Shown here: positions 23,455 through 32,763 of the stretch, piece by piece
How the letters are laid out: each line of letters opens with the position of its first letter
How positions within the stretch are numbered: position 1 is the stretch's first letter
Assembly: GCA_900545345.1 (NCBI GenBank)
Contig: UQYQ01000001.1
Coordinates: 62,001 to 126,000, forward strand
Length of the DNA stretch: 64,000 bases
Direction of reading: 5' to 3'
From: an uncultured Ruminococcus sp.
GTDB taxonomy: Bacteria > Bacillota > Clostridia > Oscillospirales > Ruminococcaceae
The notes under the pieces: generated by a model
Told to the model about the DNA's origin: nothing
The model's input: only the letters and a program-made list of their open reading frames with translations
Databases searched by the model: none
Made by a program: the position numbers and the translations under genes

Positions 23455-25407
23455 TTATTTAGTAAAATAGAAAAATGGAAGTTCGCTGTTTTTGTCTTCT
23501 TTAATTTCTTCTAACCACAGCTTTGAAACTGCATCGCTCGGCATTCTTAAATCTCCTCTCGGTGAAAGCGTCACAGAACCGATTTTTGCCCCGTCAGGCA
23601 AACAAGAACGCTTGAACTGCTGAGAGAAAAACCTTGAATAAAATTTCTCAAGCCATTTTAAAATCACCATGTTATTATACTTTCCGTCAAATGCATACTC
23701 TGCAAGTCTTAAAACCTTTCTAGGCGGAAATCCCCACCTGACAATATAATATAAAAAGAAATCGTGCAGTTCATAAGGACCTACAATATCCTCGGTTTTC
23801 TGCGTGATATTTTCTTTGTTCTCATCTGTCGGAAGAAGCTCAGGAGAAACCGGTGTATCAAAAACATCATAAAGAACATCTTTTACGGCACTGTCACCGC
23901 AGGTATCTGCATAGTATTTTATAATATGCCTTACCAGTGTTTTCGGTACAGAAGCATTAACTCCGTACATAGACATATGGTCTCCGTTATATGTTGCCCA
24001 TCCAAGAGCAAGTTCTGACAAATCACCCGTTCCGACAACAAGGCCGCCGACTTGGTTTGCAATATTCATCAAAACCTTTGTGCGTTCTCTTGCCTGACCG
24101 TTTTCGTACACAACATTATGGTTATCTTCATCATGTTCGATATCTTCAAAGTGCTGAAGCACAGACTTTGTTATATCAACTTCTCTGAATGTTACACCAA
24201 GCGCATTGCAAAGAAGCTCAGCATTAGAACGAGTGCGCTTTGTTGTACCGAAGCAAGGCATGGTAACAGCAACTATATCCGCTCTGTTTCTATTAAGCAA
24301 ATCCATAGCCTTAACACACACCAAAAGGGCAAGTGCACTGTCAAGCCCGCCTGAAATCCCGATAACAAGTGACTTTGAGTTTGTATGTGAAATTCTCTTT
24401 TTTAGCCCCTGTGCCTGCATTCTCAAAATAAGCTCACAGCGGCTGTTTTTCTCATCTTCATCATAAGGAATAAACGGCGTCCGAGCATAAAATCTCGTAA
24501 GCTCGGTATCTTGAAGCTTCATTGAAAACTCAATGATTTTATAGTCTGTGTCATTGCTCTTTGGAAAAGTTGAAAGCTTTCTTCTCTCACCGGCAAGCTT
24601 TGCTAAATCAATTTCCGAAACAGTCATTTCATTTTCAAAAAGCCGACTTTCTTTGAGTATTGCACCGTTTTCCGCAATAATATTATGTCCTGAAAAAACC
24701 ATGTCCTGAGTTGATTCTCCGTCCCCTGCCGAACAGTAAATATAGCCTGAAACAAGTCTTGCCGACTGATTTTTAACCAGCTCTCTTCGATAACTGTCCT
24801 TACCAATAACCTCATCCGAAGCAGATAAATTTCCTATTAATAACGCACCTGCTAAGGCATGCTGATTTGAAACCGGACAAGGTGTCCATAAATCCTCGCA
24901 AATTTCAACTGCATATACAAATTCCTTCATCTCTTTACACTTAAACAAAAGCTTCGAACCGAAAGGATAGATTTTTCCGAACAATTCTATCTCTTCGTTT
25001 TCTTTCGGTGCAGGTGCGAAATGACGAGCCTCATAAAACTCATTATAATTCGGCAGCGATGTTTTGGGAACAACCCCTAAAATATCACCGTTATATATAA
25101 TGACACCACAGTTATAAAGTTTATTGTTCTTAATTATCGGACATCCGACAGTACAGATTATTTCTTTTCCTTCAGTAGACTTAACTACCCTTTCAAGCCC
25201 TTCCAAAGCCTTATCTGTAAGAAGGCTTTGATAAAATAAATCCTGACATGTATATGATGTTATACAAAGTTCGGGAAAAACACAAAGCTTTGTGCCTGAT
25301 TTATATGCTTTATTTATACCTGAAATTATGCTTTCAACATTAAAGTCTACATCTGCGACCTTAATGTTCGGTGTAATTGCCGCTGCTTTTAAAAATCCGT
25401 CTTTCAT
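23455..25407 (-). CDS. nadE: Glutamine-dependent NAD+ synthetase
   Basis: 650 residues, two domains. Residues 1-290 are a nitrilase-type amidohydrolase that frees ammonia from glutamine: Glu in VFPELCITSYTCQD, Lys in VVPKTSLPNYNEF, and nucleophile Cys in VEICEDLWTP. The C-terminal domain is an NAD synthetase with the PP-loop SGGLDSALALLV, then GTGDLSELALGWATYNGDHM and a late FKRSCLPDGAKIG. It amidates nicotinate adenine dinucleotide in the last step of NAD synthesis. Length and the C-terminal FKRSCLPDGAKIG match the long glutamine-dependent type. The ATG at 25407 is chosen because CGGAG lies 8 bases upstream; upstream codons in the same frame have no SD. Single gene. Confidence 0.95.
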   Translation of the reverse strand: MKDGFLKAAAITPNIKVADVDFNVESIISGINKAYKSGTKLCVFPELCITSYTCQDLFYQSLLTDKALEGLERVVKSTEGKEIICTVGCPIIKNNKLYNCGVIIYNGDILGVVPKTSLPNYNEFYEARHFAPAPKENEEIELFGKIYPFGSKLLFKCKEMKEFVYAVEICEDLWTPCPVSNQHALAGALLIGNLSASDEVIGKDSYRRELVKNQSARLVSGYIYCSAGDGESTQDMVFSGHNIIAENGAILKESRLFENEMTVSEIDLAKLAGERRKLSTFPKSNDTDYKIIEFSMKLQDTELTRFYARTPFIPYDEDEKNSRCELILRMQAQGLKKRISHTNSKSLVIGISGGLDSALALLVCVKAMDLLNRNRADIVAVTMPCFGTTKRTRSNAELLCNALGVTFREVDITKSVLQHFEDIEHDEDNHNVVYENGQARERTKVLMNIANQVGGLVVGTGDLSELALGWATYNGDHMSMYGVNASVPKTLVRHIIKYYADTCGDSAVKDVLYDVFDTPVSPELLPTDENKENITQKTEDIVGPYELHDFFLYYIVRWGFPPRKVLRLAEYAFDGKYNNMVILKWLEKFYSRFFSQQFKRSCLPDGAKIGSVTLSPRGDLRMPSDAVSKLWLEEIKEDKNSELPFFYFTK

Positions 25408-25662
25408 AATAATACTCCGTTTCTTTGGAAAATAAATAATTCCGTCACACACAAATCACTAGGAATTCACAGTATTTATTTTATTTCCTATTGTAATTTA
25501 ATTATATATAATTTTTTATTTATTTGCAAGTAACCAACTGACTGAAAAGTTTTATAAATCTTTGGAAACACAAGAATTAACAGAATATAAAAAAAGAATT
25601 TATATATTCATTATGATACAATTTTAACATTCTTTTTACTTGTTTTTTGGAAAACATTACAA

Positions 25663-25691
25663 TTGACATAATTATTCTTTAGTTATATAAT
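25663..25691 (+). promoter_or_regulatory. Consensus promoter of the PPC/Fn3 secreted protein
   Basis: TTGACA, 17 bases, TATAAT, 64 bases before the ATG at 25755. The rest of the 347-base divergent gap (25408-25662) is AT-rich with no other clear signal. Confidence 0.8.
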
Positions 25692-25754
25692 TTAAATATA
25701 AAATTTAATGTCAATATTTTGTTATGTTTGTATAACAAAATAAAGGAGGAAAAT

Positions 25755-26969
25755 ATGAAGAAAGTAATTAGTTTATTAATGTCATTAGTAATGGCAGCAA
25801 GCCTTATTGCTACATTACCTGCTTCTGCTGAATCATATTTTGAAAACGATTCAGTTGCAACAGCTATACCGATTAGCTTAAATCAAACATATCCTATAAA
25901 CTACGGCGTCAGCCCATCTTACGGTACAGACTGTTTTGTGAAAATAACATTGCCTAGCAAAGGTTACATTTCTACTACTGTAAACAAGCCTATTGTTAAC
26001 CAGAAGTATGAGGATATGAAAATTGTTATATGCAATTCTCAGGGCATTAAAATAGCTGAGCATTATCAAACTACTGAAGCAGCAGGTGCAATCAAGTTCA
26101 GCATTGGATTGAACAAAGGTACATATTACATAAATATTATAAACCAATTCTCTTCTTATGAAGAGCCTCAAGATGTTACAACTCTTTTCAGAGTTGACTT
26201 CAAGGCTGACAACTATTGCGAAGCTGAGCCTAATAACGGAGTTACAACAGCTACACCTATGACTCTCGGCAAATCATATTTAGGTTTTATTGAACCTAAT
26301 GGCGGCAACTACGATGATTACTACAAATTCGTTATTCCGTCAACAAGAAAAGTCAGATTTTATATCGGCAATTATACAAATGTAGTATCAAACTCCGGAA
26401 CAAATACTTATTTCCGTTTATTTAAGTCCAATGACGCATATGAAAGCAGTATGTACTCTTACAGAGGAACAAATGACTACAATTCAAGCATTTATAAATT
26501 CAACATGGCAAACAACAAAATGAAAATTCTAAGCAGCGGCACAGCTTATGTTGATAAATATTTAACCGCCGGCACATATTACATCAAGGTTACTTCTTTC
26601 CTTGACACAAACTCTGCATATTCAATAAGTGTTAATAATGCACCTGCAACAACTGTCGGAGTTCAAAAGCCTAAATCAAACAAACCTTCACAGGTTACAG
26701 GATTGAAACTTAAAAAGGGCGGAACAAAAACAGCTAAAGTTGTATGGAAAAAAGTAAAAGGTGCTAAGGGATACCAGGTTAAATATTCAACAAGCAAAAA
26801 GTTCAAAAAATCAAAGACTAAGACAAAAACCGCAAAGAAAAATAAGATTACTTTAAAGAATCTTAATAAAAAGAAATATTATGTAAAGGTAAGAGCTTAT
26901 AAAAAAGTAAAAGGCAAAAAGGTTTACGGTAAATACAGCAGAACTTTAATGCTTTATAGAATGTGGTAA
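25755..26969 (+). CDS. Secreted protein with PPC-like domains and Lys-rich fibronectin III-like tail
   Basis: 404 residues. Signal peptide 1-26 (SLVMAASLIATLPASA). Two beta-sandwich repeats follow, each opening with the bacterial pre-peptidase C-terminal (PPC) signature: FENDSVATAIPI near 30 and EAEPNNGVTTATPMTLG near 155, the latter followed by YDDYYKFVIPSTRKV. The last 90 residues form a basic fibronectin III-like module (VVWKKVKGAKGYQVKYSTSK, VRAYKKVKGKKVYGKYSRT), closely like that of the protein at 383-2224. Probably a wall-associated binding protein; no enzymatic motif is visible. AAAGGAGG lies 6 bases before the ATG; the longer in-frame start at 25719 has no SD. Confidence 0.82.
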   Translation: MKKVISLLMSLVMAASLIATLPASAESYFENDSVATAIPISLNQTYPINYGVSPSYGTDCFVKITLPSKGYISTTVNKPIVNQKYEDMKIVICNSQGIKIAEHYQTTEAAGAIKFSIGLNKGTYYINIINQFSSYEEPQDVTTLFRVDFKADNYCEAEPNNGVTTATPMTLGKSYLGFIEPNGGNYDDYYKFVIPSTRKVRFYIGNYTNVVSNSGTNTYFRLFKSNDAYESSMYSYRGTNDYNSSIYKFNMANNKMKILSSGTAYVDKYLTAGTYYIKVTSFLDTNSAYSISVNNAPATTVGVQKPKSNKPSQVTGLKLKKGGTKTAKVVWKKVKGAKGYQVKYSTSKKFKKSKTKTKTAKKNKITLKNLNKKKYYVKVRAYKKVKGKKVYGKYSRTLMLYRMW

Positions 26970-26983
26970 TAAATAAAAAAATC

Positions 26984-27017
26984 AAATGCAATCCTGAATT
27001 CAGGATTGCATTTTTTT
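26984..27017 (+). terminator. Terminator of the PPC/Fn3 protein gene
   Basis: Perfect 30-base palindrome AAATGCAATCCTGAA/TTCAGGATTGCATTT followed by T-run. Confidence 0.9.
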
Positions 27018-27025
27018 GCATAATT

Positions 27026-27052
27026 AAAGCCTTGCTTATACAAGCAAGGCTT
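27026..27052 (-). terminator. Hairpin at the end of the RluA/phosphatase operon
   Basis: AAGCCTTGCTT/AAGCAAGGCTT stem; the T-run is weak on the minus strand. Confidence 0.55.
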
Positions 27053-27058
27053 GTTGTT

Positions 27059-27904
27059 TTATTTTATTAAACTTGTCATATCTTCAGGTAACTCACTGTC
27101 AATAGTAATTATTTCTTTTGTTATTGGGTGACAAAACCTGACCGTCTTGCAATGCAGAGCCTGGCGGCTTATATCAGAACAGTCACCGCCGTACATTTCG
27201 TCACCTGCAAGCGGAAAACCGATATATGAAAAATGGACACGAATCTGATGTGTTCTTCCGGTTTCAAGATTAATTTTCACAAGCGTGTATTTTTCATCAT
27301 ATGAACATTTGACAGCTTTATAATGTGTTACTGCATTTTGCCCGGATTTTGAAACTTCCCGCTTTATGATAGAACCGTCTGTTCGTCCGATAGGCGCGTC
27401 AATAGTTCCGTCATTATCAAGCTTTCCGCAAACTACAGCATAATACGTTTTTTCTAAGCTCTGCTGAAGTGACTTAGCAGAAAAAGCATTTTTTGCAGCA
27501 ACACAAACACCTGATGTATCCCTGTCAAGTCTATTTATCGGACGGAAAGTGAGACCGCTGCAAATATAGGAAAAATAGTTTCCGAGAGTGTCGCCCTGAT
27601 GCTTTATCGACGGATGCACCGGCATATTATACGGCTTGTCAAAAACAATCAAGTCATCACATTCATACAAAACAGGAACACTTAGATGCCGACTAGCTTC
27701 AAGCATTTTTTCATCTTCAAGGGCAATTGTTATGCTCTCACCCTTAAAAACCTTATCAACTGTTCTTATATGAACTCCGTTTTTAGTTATACCGTCTTTT
27801 GTTCTCTTTAGCTTTTTTATCAGTCTTTTAGAAACATTGTTTTTCGACAAAAGACTCATAACCGTTTGATTGCATTCAGCAACAAAACATATTTTACGCA
27901 TCAT
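27059..27904 (-). CDS. RluA-family RNA pseudouridine synthase
   Basis: 281 residues, cytoplasmic. A short N-terminal S4-like part (LLSKNNVSKRLIKKLKR, DGITKNGVHIRTVDKVFKGE) binds RNA. The catalytic domain has the RluA motif II RPINRLDRDTSGVCVAAKN, whose Asp attacks the uridine, an earlier VFDKPYNMPVHPS, and a late LETGRTHQIRVHFSYIGFPLAGDEMYGG. The target uridine (23S rRNA or tRNA) cannot be assigned. Its start overlaps the end of the upstream phosphatase gene by 11 bases, so the two are translationally coupled. Confidence 0.92.
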   Translation of the reverse strand: MMRKICFVAECNQTVMSLLSKNNVSKRLIKKLKRTKDGITKNGVHIRTVDKVFKGESITIALEDEKMLEASRHLSVPVLYECDDLIVFDKPYNMPVHPSIKHQGDTLGNYFSYICSGLTFRPINRLDRDTSGVCVAAKNAFSAKSLQQSLEKTYYAVVCGKLDNDGTIDAPIGRTDGSIIKREVSKSGQNAVTHYKAVKCSYDEKYTLVKINLETGRTHQIRVHFSYIGFPLAGDEMYGGDCSDISRQALHCKTVRFCHPITKEIITIDSELPEDMTSLIK

Positions 27905-28607
27905 TTTCTCCGTTTATATCGGAAAATTCAGCTTTATCTTTATAATAAAAACCGTTGATTTCATCTTCGCTGAGCGGCTCTGCCTCATCATCATAAACAT
28001 AAGGAAAACGCCCTAAAATCTCAAACGCCGTTGACCTCTGCCACATTGATGCCGAAATCATTACCTCAAAACCTTCACCGAAATCACAAACAAGATCGTT
28101 TGGGTTATATTTAGGAATACCGAAGCACGAAAGCATATTCATAATAATTCCTCCGTGAGTAACCACGGCACAGTTAGTTAAACCCTCCTGCATCATTGAC
28201 GCTGCTATTTTTTCCATAGCTGCAACGCATCTTTCAACGACAGTTCTCATACTTTCACCATTAGGCGGAGGATTGTCAAGTCCGCCCTTTAAAAACTTTT
28301 TATACTCAGGTTTGCACATGATATCCTCGGCCTTTTTATTTTCAAAGTCTCCGAAATCCATTTCAATAAGCTCCGGAATTTCTACCGTTATTGCTTCAGG
28401 ATAAAGAATAGCTGCTGTTTCCCTGCATCGCTTCAAAGGGCTTATAAAAACTTTCTGAACACTGCCGTAATCATTTTCCTCCATCTTTGTATAAAGCTCA
28501 TTTACACCCTCTGAGCAAAGAGGCATATCTGTTATTCCTATATATTTTCCGTCAAGATTGCCTTGTGTTATTCCATGACGAATAATTTTAAGTCTATAAC
28601 CTGTCAT
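27894..28607 (-). CDS. Histidine phosphatase superfamily protein (phosphoglycerate mutase-like)
   Basis: 237 residues. RHG motif at the start: IIRHGITQGNLDGKYIG (phospho-acceptor His near residue 10), then TDMPLCSEG, SPLKRCRETAAIL with the second Arg, Glu-x-x-FGDFENK near 85, and the distal VVTHGGIIMNML. It is a cofactor-independent branch-1 histidine phosphatase acting on a small phosphorylated metabolite or nucleotide; the substrate is unknown. The C-terminal 60 residues are acidic and not part of the core. ATG with GGAGAA upstream. First gene of a two-gene operon with the pseudouridine synthase. Confidence 0.88.
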   Translation of the reverse strand: MTGYRLKIIRHGITQGNLDGKYIGITDMPLCSEGVNELYTKMEENDYGSVQKVFISPLKRCRETAAILYPEAITVEIPELIEMDFGDFENKKAEDIMCKPEYKKFLKGGLDNPPPNGESMRTVVERCVAAMEKIAASMMQEGLTNCAVVTHGGIIMNMLSCFGIPKYNPNDLVCDFGEGFEVMISASMWQRSTAFEILGRFPYVYDDEAEPLSEDEINGFYYKDKAEFSDINGENDA

Positions 28608-28654
28608 AATTTTCTCCTTTCAGAAATTTTTTATAATTTATCTAATAATTAAAC

Positions 28655-28697
28655 ATTACATTAAGTAAAAATAGTACTATAATATACATAATAGTAC
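28655..28697 (+). promoter_or_regulatory. Promoter with overlapping inverted-repeat operator of the XRE regulator
   Basis: ATTACA, 17 bases, TATAAT (28678-28683). ATAGTAC occurs twice and GTACTAT once, forming GTACTAT-N10-ATAGTAC across the -10 box. The layout fits autorepression by the HTH protein encoded downstream. Confidence 0.5.
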
Positions 28698-28782
28698 AAT
28701 TTACTACAAAAAAATTAATTTGTGTTACCGTAAGATTAGCGTGATACTCTTCACGCAGAAGCATAATATGGAGGAAATAACT

Positions 28783-29418
28783 ATGAACAAAGATTTTCCC
28801 AGAATCCTTACGCTTCTTCGAACTGAAAACGGGCTTAGTCAGAAAAAGGTCGCAAATGACCTTAAAATCTCACAAGGTCTGTTATCCCACTATGAAAACG
28901 GAAAGCGTGAATGTAATCTGGATTTATTAGTAAAAATCGCAAACTATTTTGATGTTTCTTGTGATTATCTTTTGGGCAGAACAACCATGCCAAAACCAAA
29001 CAAAAGAAGTCTTAAATCTAAAGAAAAACAAAAAAACATAACAAACACTATAAGTCATCTTGAAGATAAAATTAACAACGCTTTAAAAATTTACTATTCA
29101 TTAATTGAAAGTTATGAATCACATAAGCTCATCAAAGATTCTGAAAAAGTTCTTTCACTTTCAATTTATTCAATGTTCAGGTGTGCATTCTTAGCAAACC
29201 CGAAAAACGATAAAAACTATTTCGGGATTAATAAGGATTATATTGCTCCTGCATTTGCTATACTGTCATCTTCACTTGAACAAGAATTGGCAAACACAAA
29301 AATCTCAGCTTCAAAAACTTCTTTGATGAAGTTATATAATGAATTTCCGCTTGAATATAAATCTCTTGACGAGGTAATTCATTTCAGTGAAGATTTTATA
29401 AATAAAATTATAAACTAA
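28783..29418 (+). CDS. XRE-family transcriptional regulator with C-terminal effector-like domain
   Basis: 211 residues. Residues 5-70 are a Cro/C1-type helix-turn-helix: RILTLLRTENGLSQKKVAND, then LKISQGLLSHYENGKRECNL (recognition helix), and the common DVSCDYLLGRT ending. A Lys-rich linker follows, then a helical domain of about 130 residues that was not recognised. Similar architectures in Clostridia are stand-alone regulators of unknown signal. The ATG at 28783 has GGAGGAAATAACT just upstream. An inverted repeat over its own -10 box suggests autoregulation. It faces away from the phosphatase operon and precedes the apbE-rnf cluster by 68 bases; control of that cluster is possible but unproven. 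Confidence 0.85.
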   Translation: MNKDFPRILTLLRTENGLSQKKVANDLKISQGLLSHYENGKRECNLDLLVKIANYFDVSCDYLLGRTTMPKPNKRSLKSKEKQKNITNTISHLEDKINNALKIYYSLIESYESHKLIKDSEKVLSLSIYSMFRCAFLANPKNDKNYFGINKDYIAPAFAILSSSLEQELANTKISASKTSLMKLYNEFPLEYKSLDEVIHFSEDFINKIIN

Positions 29419-29486
29419 AACTTCATTGTTTTATTGTAACACTTTTATACATAAAAAACAATACAGAAAAATAAGGCGGAATAACA

Positions 29487-30506
29487 TTGAAAAAAAGAAT
29501 ATCCTTAATTATATTCATTTTTATTTTATTGGCTGTAATATTTTTAACTCTATATAAAATAGAATTAAAAAAAGATACTTATAACACTAAAACCTTTTTA
29601 TCTATGGACACATCAGTGAGCGTCACTCTTTGGGGAGAGCAATTTAACGATAAGCTTTATAACAAAATAAGAAATCATATAAGTAATCTTAGCAGCACTT
29701 TTGACTCATACAATGAAAACGGGGAATTATTTAAACTCAATAAAACAAGACATATGTCCTGTTCCCCTGAAATGATTGATATTATTTCTAAAACTTTAAG
29801 TTATCAAAAAAAGTATAAGAATGTCGATATATCTTCGGGAAAACTTATTTCCCTTTGGGATTTTCAATCAGAAAACCCTCGGCTTCCGTCTGAAGAAAAA
29901 ATTTTTGATGCACTCAAATCAATAAACTATGAAAATATAAATATAAACGATAACATAATCAATATTGATTCAGATACAAAAATAGACTTGGGTTCATCTG
30001 CAAAAGGATATACTTGCGATATAATAAAAAACGACTTAATAAACAGCAATGCTGATTGTGCAATAGTGTCGTTTGGCTCGTCTGCTTTGCTGTATGGCCA
30101 AAAGCCTGACAACGATTATTTTTCTGTTGCATTGAAAGTTCCGAAAAAAAAATCAAAGGCTTCTATAGGAAAATTAAAAACAAAAAGCTGTGTTATTTCA
30201 AGCTCAGGAGGGTATGAGCGTTATTTTGAAATAGATAATAAAACATACTCACATATTCTTGACTTAAATACAGGCTATCCGGCTGAAACTGATTTATTAT
30301 CGGTAACAGTCATATCGCAAAACGGACTTTTAACAGACTTTTTATCCACTGAAATATATATAGGCGGAACAAAAAACATAGATAGCTATCTTAACAATAA
30401 AAACTATTCGGTTATTGCTGTCTCCGATAAAAATAAAATCTATATTTCCGACCGTATAAAAAATGATTTCAAAATCACAGACAATGAATACTCATTTGCA
30501 AAATAA
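29487..30506 (+). CDS. apbE: FAD:protein FMN transferase (ApbE)
   Basis: 339 residues. An N-terminal membrane anchor (residues 5-24, ISLIIFIFILLAVIFLTLY, no lipobox Cys) places it outside the membrane. The ApbE domain begins with FLSMDTSVSVTLWG and carries the FAD/Mg-binding KIDLGSSAKGYTCDII, the Gly-rich CVISSSGGYERYFEIDNKTYSHI and HILDLNTGYPAETDLLSVTV. It transfers FMN covalently to Thr in D-G-x-T/S-G-A-T motifs. Its substrates are encoded right downstream: RnfD and RnfG both carry such motifs. The TTG start has AAGGCGGA upstream. First gene of the rnf operon. Confidence 0.92.
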   Translation: MKKRISLIIFIFILLAVIFLTLYKIELKKDTYNTKTFLSMDTSVSVTLWGEQFNDKLYNKIRNHISNLSSTFDSYNENGELFKLNKTRHMSCSPEMIDIISKTLSYQKKYKNVDISSGKLISLWDFQSENPRLPSEEKIFDALKSINYENININDNIINIDSDTKIDLGSSAKGYTCDIIKNDLINSNADCAIVSFGSSALLYGQKPDNDYFSVALKVPKKKSKASIGKLKTKSCVISSSGGYERYFEIDNKTYSHILDLNTGYPAETDLLSVTVISQNGLLTDFLSTEIYIGGTKNIDSYLNNKNYSVIAVSDKNKIYISDRIKNDFKITDNEYSFAK

Positions 30507-30529
30507 TTAAATATGAAAGGGTGATATTC

Positions 30530-31816
30530 TTGTCACTGAACTGCATAAAAATTTCGCACAGAAAAAACACAGAAAAATGTGAAACAATTAACTTGCCTAT
30601 CCCAAAAAACGTTTCAATCCCGATGTCACAGCATATGGGTACACCTTGTGAACCTATTGTTACTGTCGGGGAAGAAGTTAAAGTCGGTCAGAAGATAGGC
30701 GACAGTGATGCTTTTATGTCTGCTCCTGTTCATTCAAGCGTTTCGGGAAAAGTTTCAGATATTAATGACTTTCTTCTTGCAAACGGCAGGGTTTGTAAAA
30801 GTATTCTTATTGAATGTGACGGCAAACAAATTATGAGTGATGATATTACTCCTCCCGTAATTGCAGACAAATCTTCATTGATAAAAGCTGTAAGAGAAAG
30901 CGGATGCTGCGGACTCGGCGGAGCAGGGTTTCCGACACATATTAAACTTAATTTCGATGAAAACAAGACTCCTATCGACAGCCTTGTTATAAATGCAGCC
31001 GAATGCGAACCACACATAACAAGCGACTACCGTGAAATGATAGAAAACCCTCAAGATGTACTGAGCGGAATTAAAACTATTCAGAAAATACTGAACATTG
31101 AAAAAACATATATTTGCATTGAAGATAATAAACCTGATGCAATTAAGATTCTTACAGATTTAACTTCAAATGATAATTCTGTAAAAATCAAAAAACTTCC
31201 TGCATTCTATCCTCAAGGTGCTGAAAAAGTCATTGCATATAATGCAACAGGCAGAATAATCAAAGAAGGTGAGCTTCCTTCAAATCAAGGCATAATTGTT
31301 ATGAATGTTTCAACTGCTTCATTCTTAAACAGATACTTTAAAACAGGAATTCCCCTCATACAACGCCGTATCACTATAGACGGCGATGCCGTTAAGTCAC
31401 CCTGCAATGTTATTGCCCCTGTCGGAACTTCAGTTGCAGAGCTTTTAGAGTTTGCAGAATATGAAAAAGACAAAGTAAAAAAAGTTCTGACAGGCGGACT
31501 TATGATGGGAACATGTCTGTATGACATAAACACCCCTGTAACAAAAACCAATAATGCCATAATAGCGTTAAAAAAACAAACTGAAAAAGTTCAGACAAAC
31601 TGTATCCGCTGCGGAAGATGTGTAAACGCCTGCCCTATGGGGCTTATGCCGACAGAGCTTGAAAAAGCATATAATGCTAAAAACTATGATTTGCTTAAAT
31701 CGCTCAAAGTCAATCTTTGTATGAATTGCGGAAGCTGTTCTTATGTTTGCCCTGCTAAACGCAACTTAGCAGAAACAAATCAGCTGGCAAAAACACTTAT
31801 TTCAAAGAACAAATAG
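30530..31816 (+). CDS. rnfC: Rnf complex subunit RnfC (NADH-binding, Fe-S)
   Basis: 428 residues, peripheral subunit on the cytoplasmic face. N-terminal part with MSAPVHSSVSGKV (barrel-sandwich), then the NADH/FMN-binding region with RESGCCGLGGAGFPTHIKL and NAAECEPHITSDYREM, the SLBB-like middle (FKTGIPLIQRRITIDGDAVK), and two [4Fe-4S] motifs CIRCGRCVNACPMGL and CMNCGSCSYVCPAKRNL near the end. It couples NAD to the ferredoxin chain. The TTG at 30530 is preferred: AAAGGGTGA lies 5-6 bases upstream, while the GTG at 30521 overlaps the SD. Second gene in apbE-rnfCDGEAB. Confidence 0.95.
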   Translation: MSLNCIKISHRKNTEKCETINLPIPKNVSIPMSQHMGTPCEPIVTVGEEVKVGQKIGDSDAFMSAPVHSSVSGKVSDINDFLLANGRVCKSILIECDGKQIMSDDITPPVIADKSSLIKAVRESGCCGLGGAGFPTHIKLNFDENKTPIDSLVINAAECEPHITSDYREMIENPQDVLSGIKTIQKILNIEKTYICIEDNKPDAIKILTDLTSNDNSVKIKKLPAFYPQGAEKVIAYNATGRIIKEGELPSNQGIIVMNVSTASFLNRYFKTGIPLIQRRITIDGDAVKSPCNVIAPVGTSVAELLEFAEYEKDKVKKVLTGGLMMGTCLYDINTPVTKTNNAIIALKKQTEKVQTNCIRCGRCVNACPMGLMPTELEKAYNAKNYDLLKSLKVNLCMNCGSCSYVCPAKRNLAETNQLAKTLISKNK

Positions 31817-31835
31817 AAAGAGAGGAATAATAACA

Positions 31836-32762
31836 ATGCAAAAGCTGACTGTTTCTCCATCGCCTCACACACGTTCAGATATGACAACACAAAAAATAAT
31901 GTTGAATGTTATTATAGCTCTTTGTCCTGCTATAATATCCTCCGGATTTATTTTCGGGCTTCGTGCTGTATTTTTAATATTAATTTGTGTTTCAACTGCT
32001 CTTGTGTGGGAAACTCTCTTTAACATTATAACAAAAAAACCAAATACAATATCAGACCTTTCAGCAGCGGTAACAGGAATTCTGTTAGCTTTTAACCTTC
32101 CTCCTTCACTGCCGTTTTGGATGGCGGCAATCGGAACATTTATAGCAATAGTTGTTGTAAAATGCCTGTTTGGAGGCCTTGGACAAAATTTTGCCAACCC
32201 TGCTATTGTCGGAAGAATAGTTTTAATGCTATCATTCACAAACGCAATGACTAACTGGACTCTTCCTCTGTCACTTCAAACCTCTGATGTTACAACAGGT
32301 GCTACTCCGCTTGTCAGCAGCAACGCTGAATATTTAGATTTGTTTTTAGGAAAAACCGGTGGCTGCTTAGGTGAAACCTGTGCGTTAGCACTTATTATCG
32401 GCGGATTGTATCTGGTCATAAGACGTATTATTTCACCGATTACACCTTTGTTTTTCCTGCTTACTGTTGAGATTTTTTCTATTGCCGCAGGATTCGACCC
32501 GCTATATCAAATCCTATCGGGCGGAATACTTCTCGGTGCAATATTTATGGCAACAGACTATGTTACAACTCCGATTACTATGTGGGGCAAAGTAATTTTC
32601 GGCATAGGCTGCGGAACAATCACTTGCATCATCAGATTTTACGCTTCAATGGCAGAAGGTGTTTCTTTTTCAATTTTAATAATGAACATTCTGACCCCAT
32701 ATATTGATATGATTACAAAAGCTAAGCCTGTCGGTATTTCAAAGACAAAGGAGGATATTTAA
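31836..32762 (+). CDS. rnfD: Rnf complex subunit RnfD (membrane, covalent FMN)
   Basis: 308 residues with about nine membrane helices (NQR2/RnfD fold). SPSPHTRSDMTTQKIMLNV at the N-terminus is the family signature. The flavinylation site is SDVTTGATPLV near residue 152, where ApbE attaches FMN to the last Thr; the DATTCAT-type spacing is kept. GGLGQNFANPAIVGR and MATDYVTTPITMWGK are further conserved loops. Part of the ion-translocating core (Na+ or H+). 19 bases after rnfC; rnfG starts one base after its stop. Confidence 0.95.
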   Translation: MQKLTVSPSPHTRSDMTTQKIMLNVIIALCPAIISSGFIFGLRAVFLILICVSTALVWETLFNIITKKPNTISDLSAAVTGILLAFNLPPSLPFWMAAIGTFIAIVVVKCLFGGLGQNFANPAIVGRIVLMLSFTNAMTNWTLPLSLQTSDVTTGATPLVSSNAEYLDLFLGKTGGCLGETCALALIIGGLYLVIRRIISPITPLFFLLTVEIFSIAAGFDPLYQILSGGILLGAIFMATDYVTTPITMWGKVIFGIGCGTITCIIRFYASMAEGVSFSILIMNILTPYIDMITKAKPVGISKTKEDI

Positions 32763-32763
32763 T

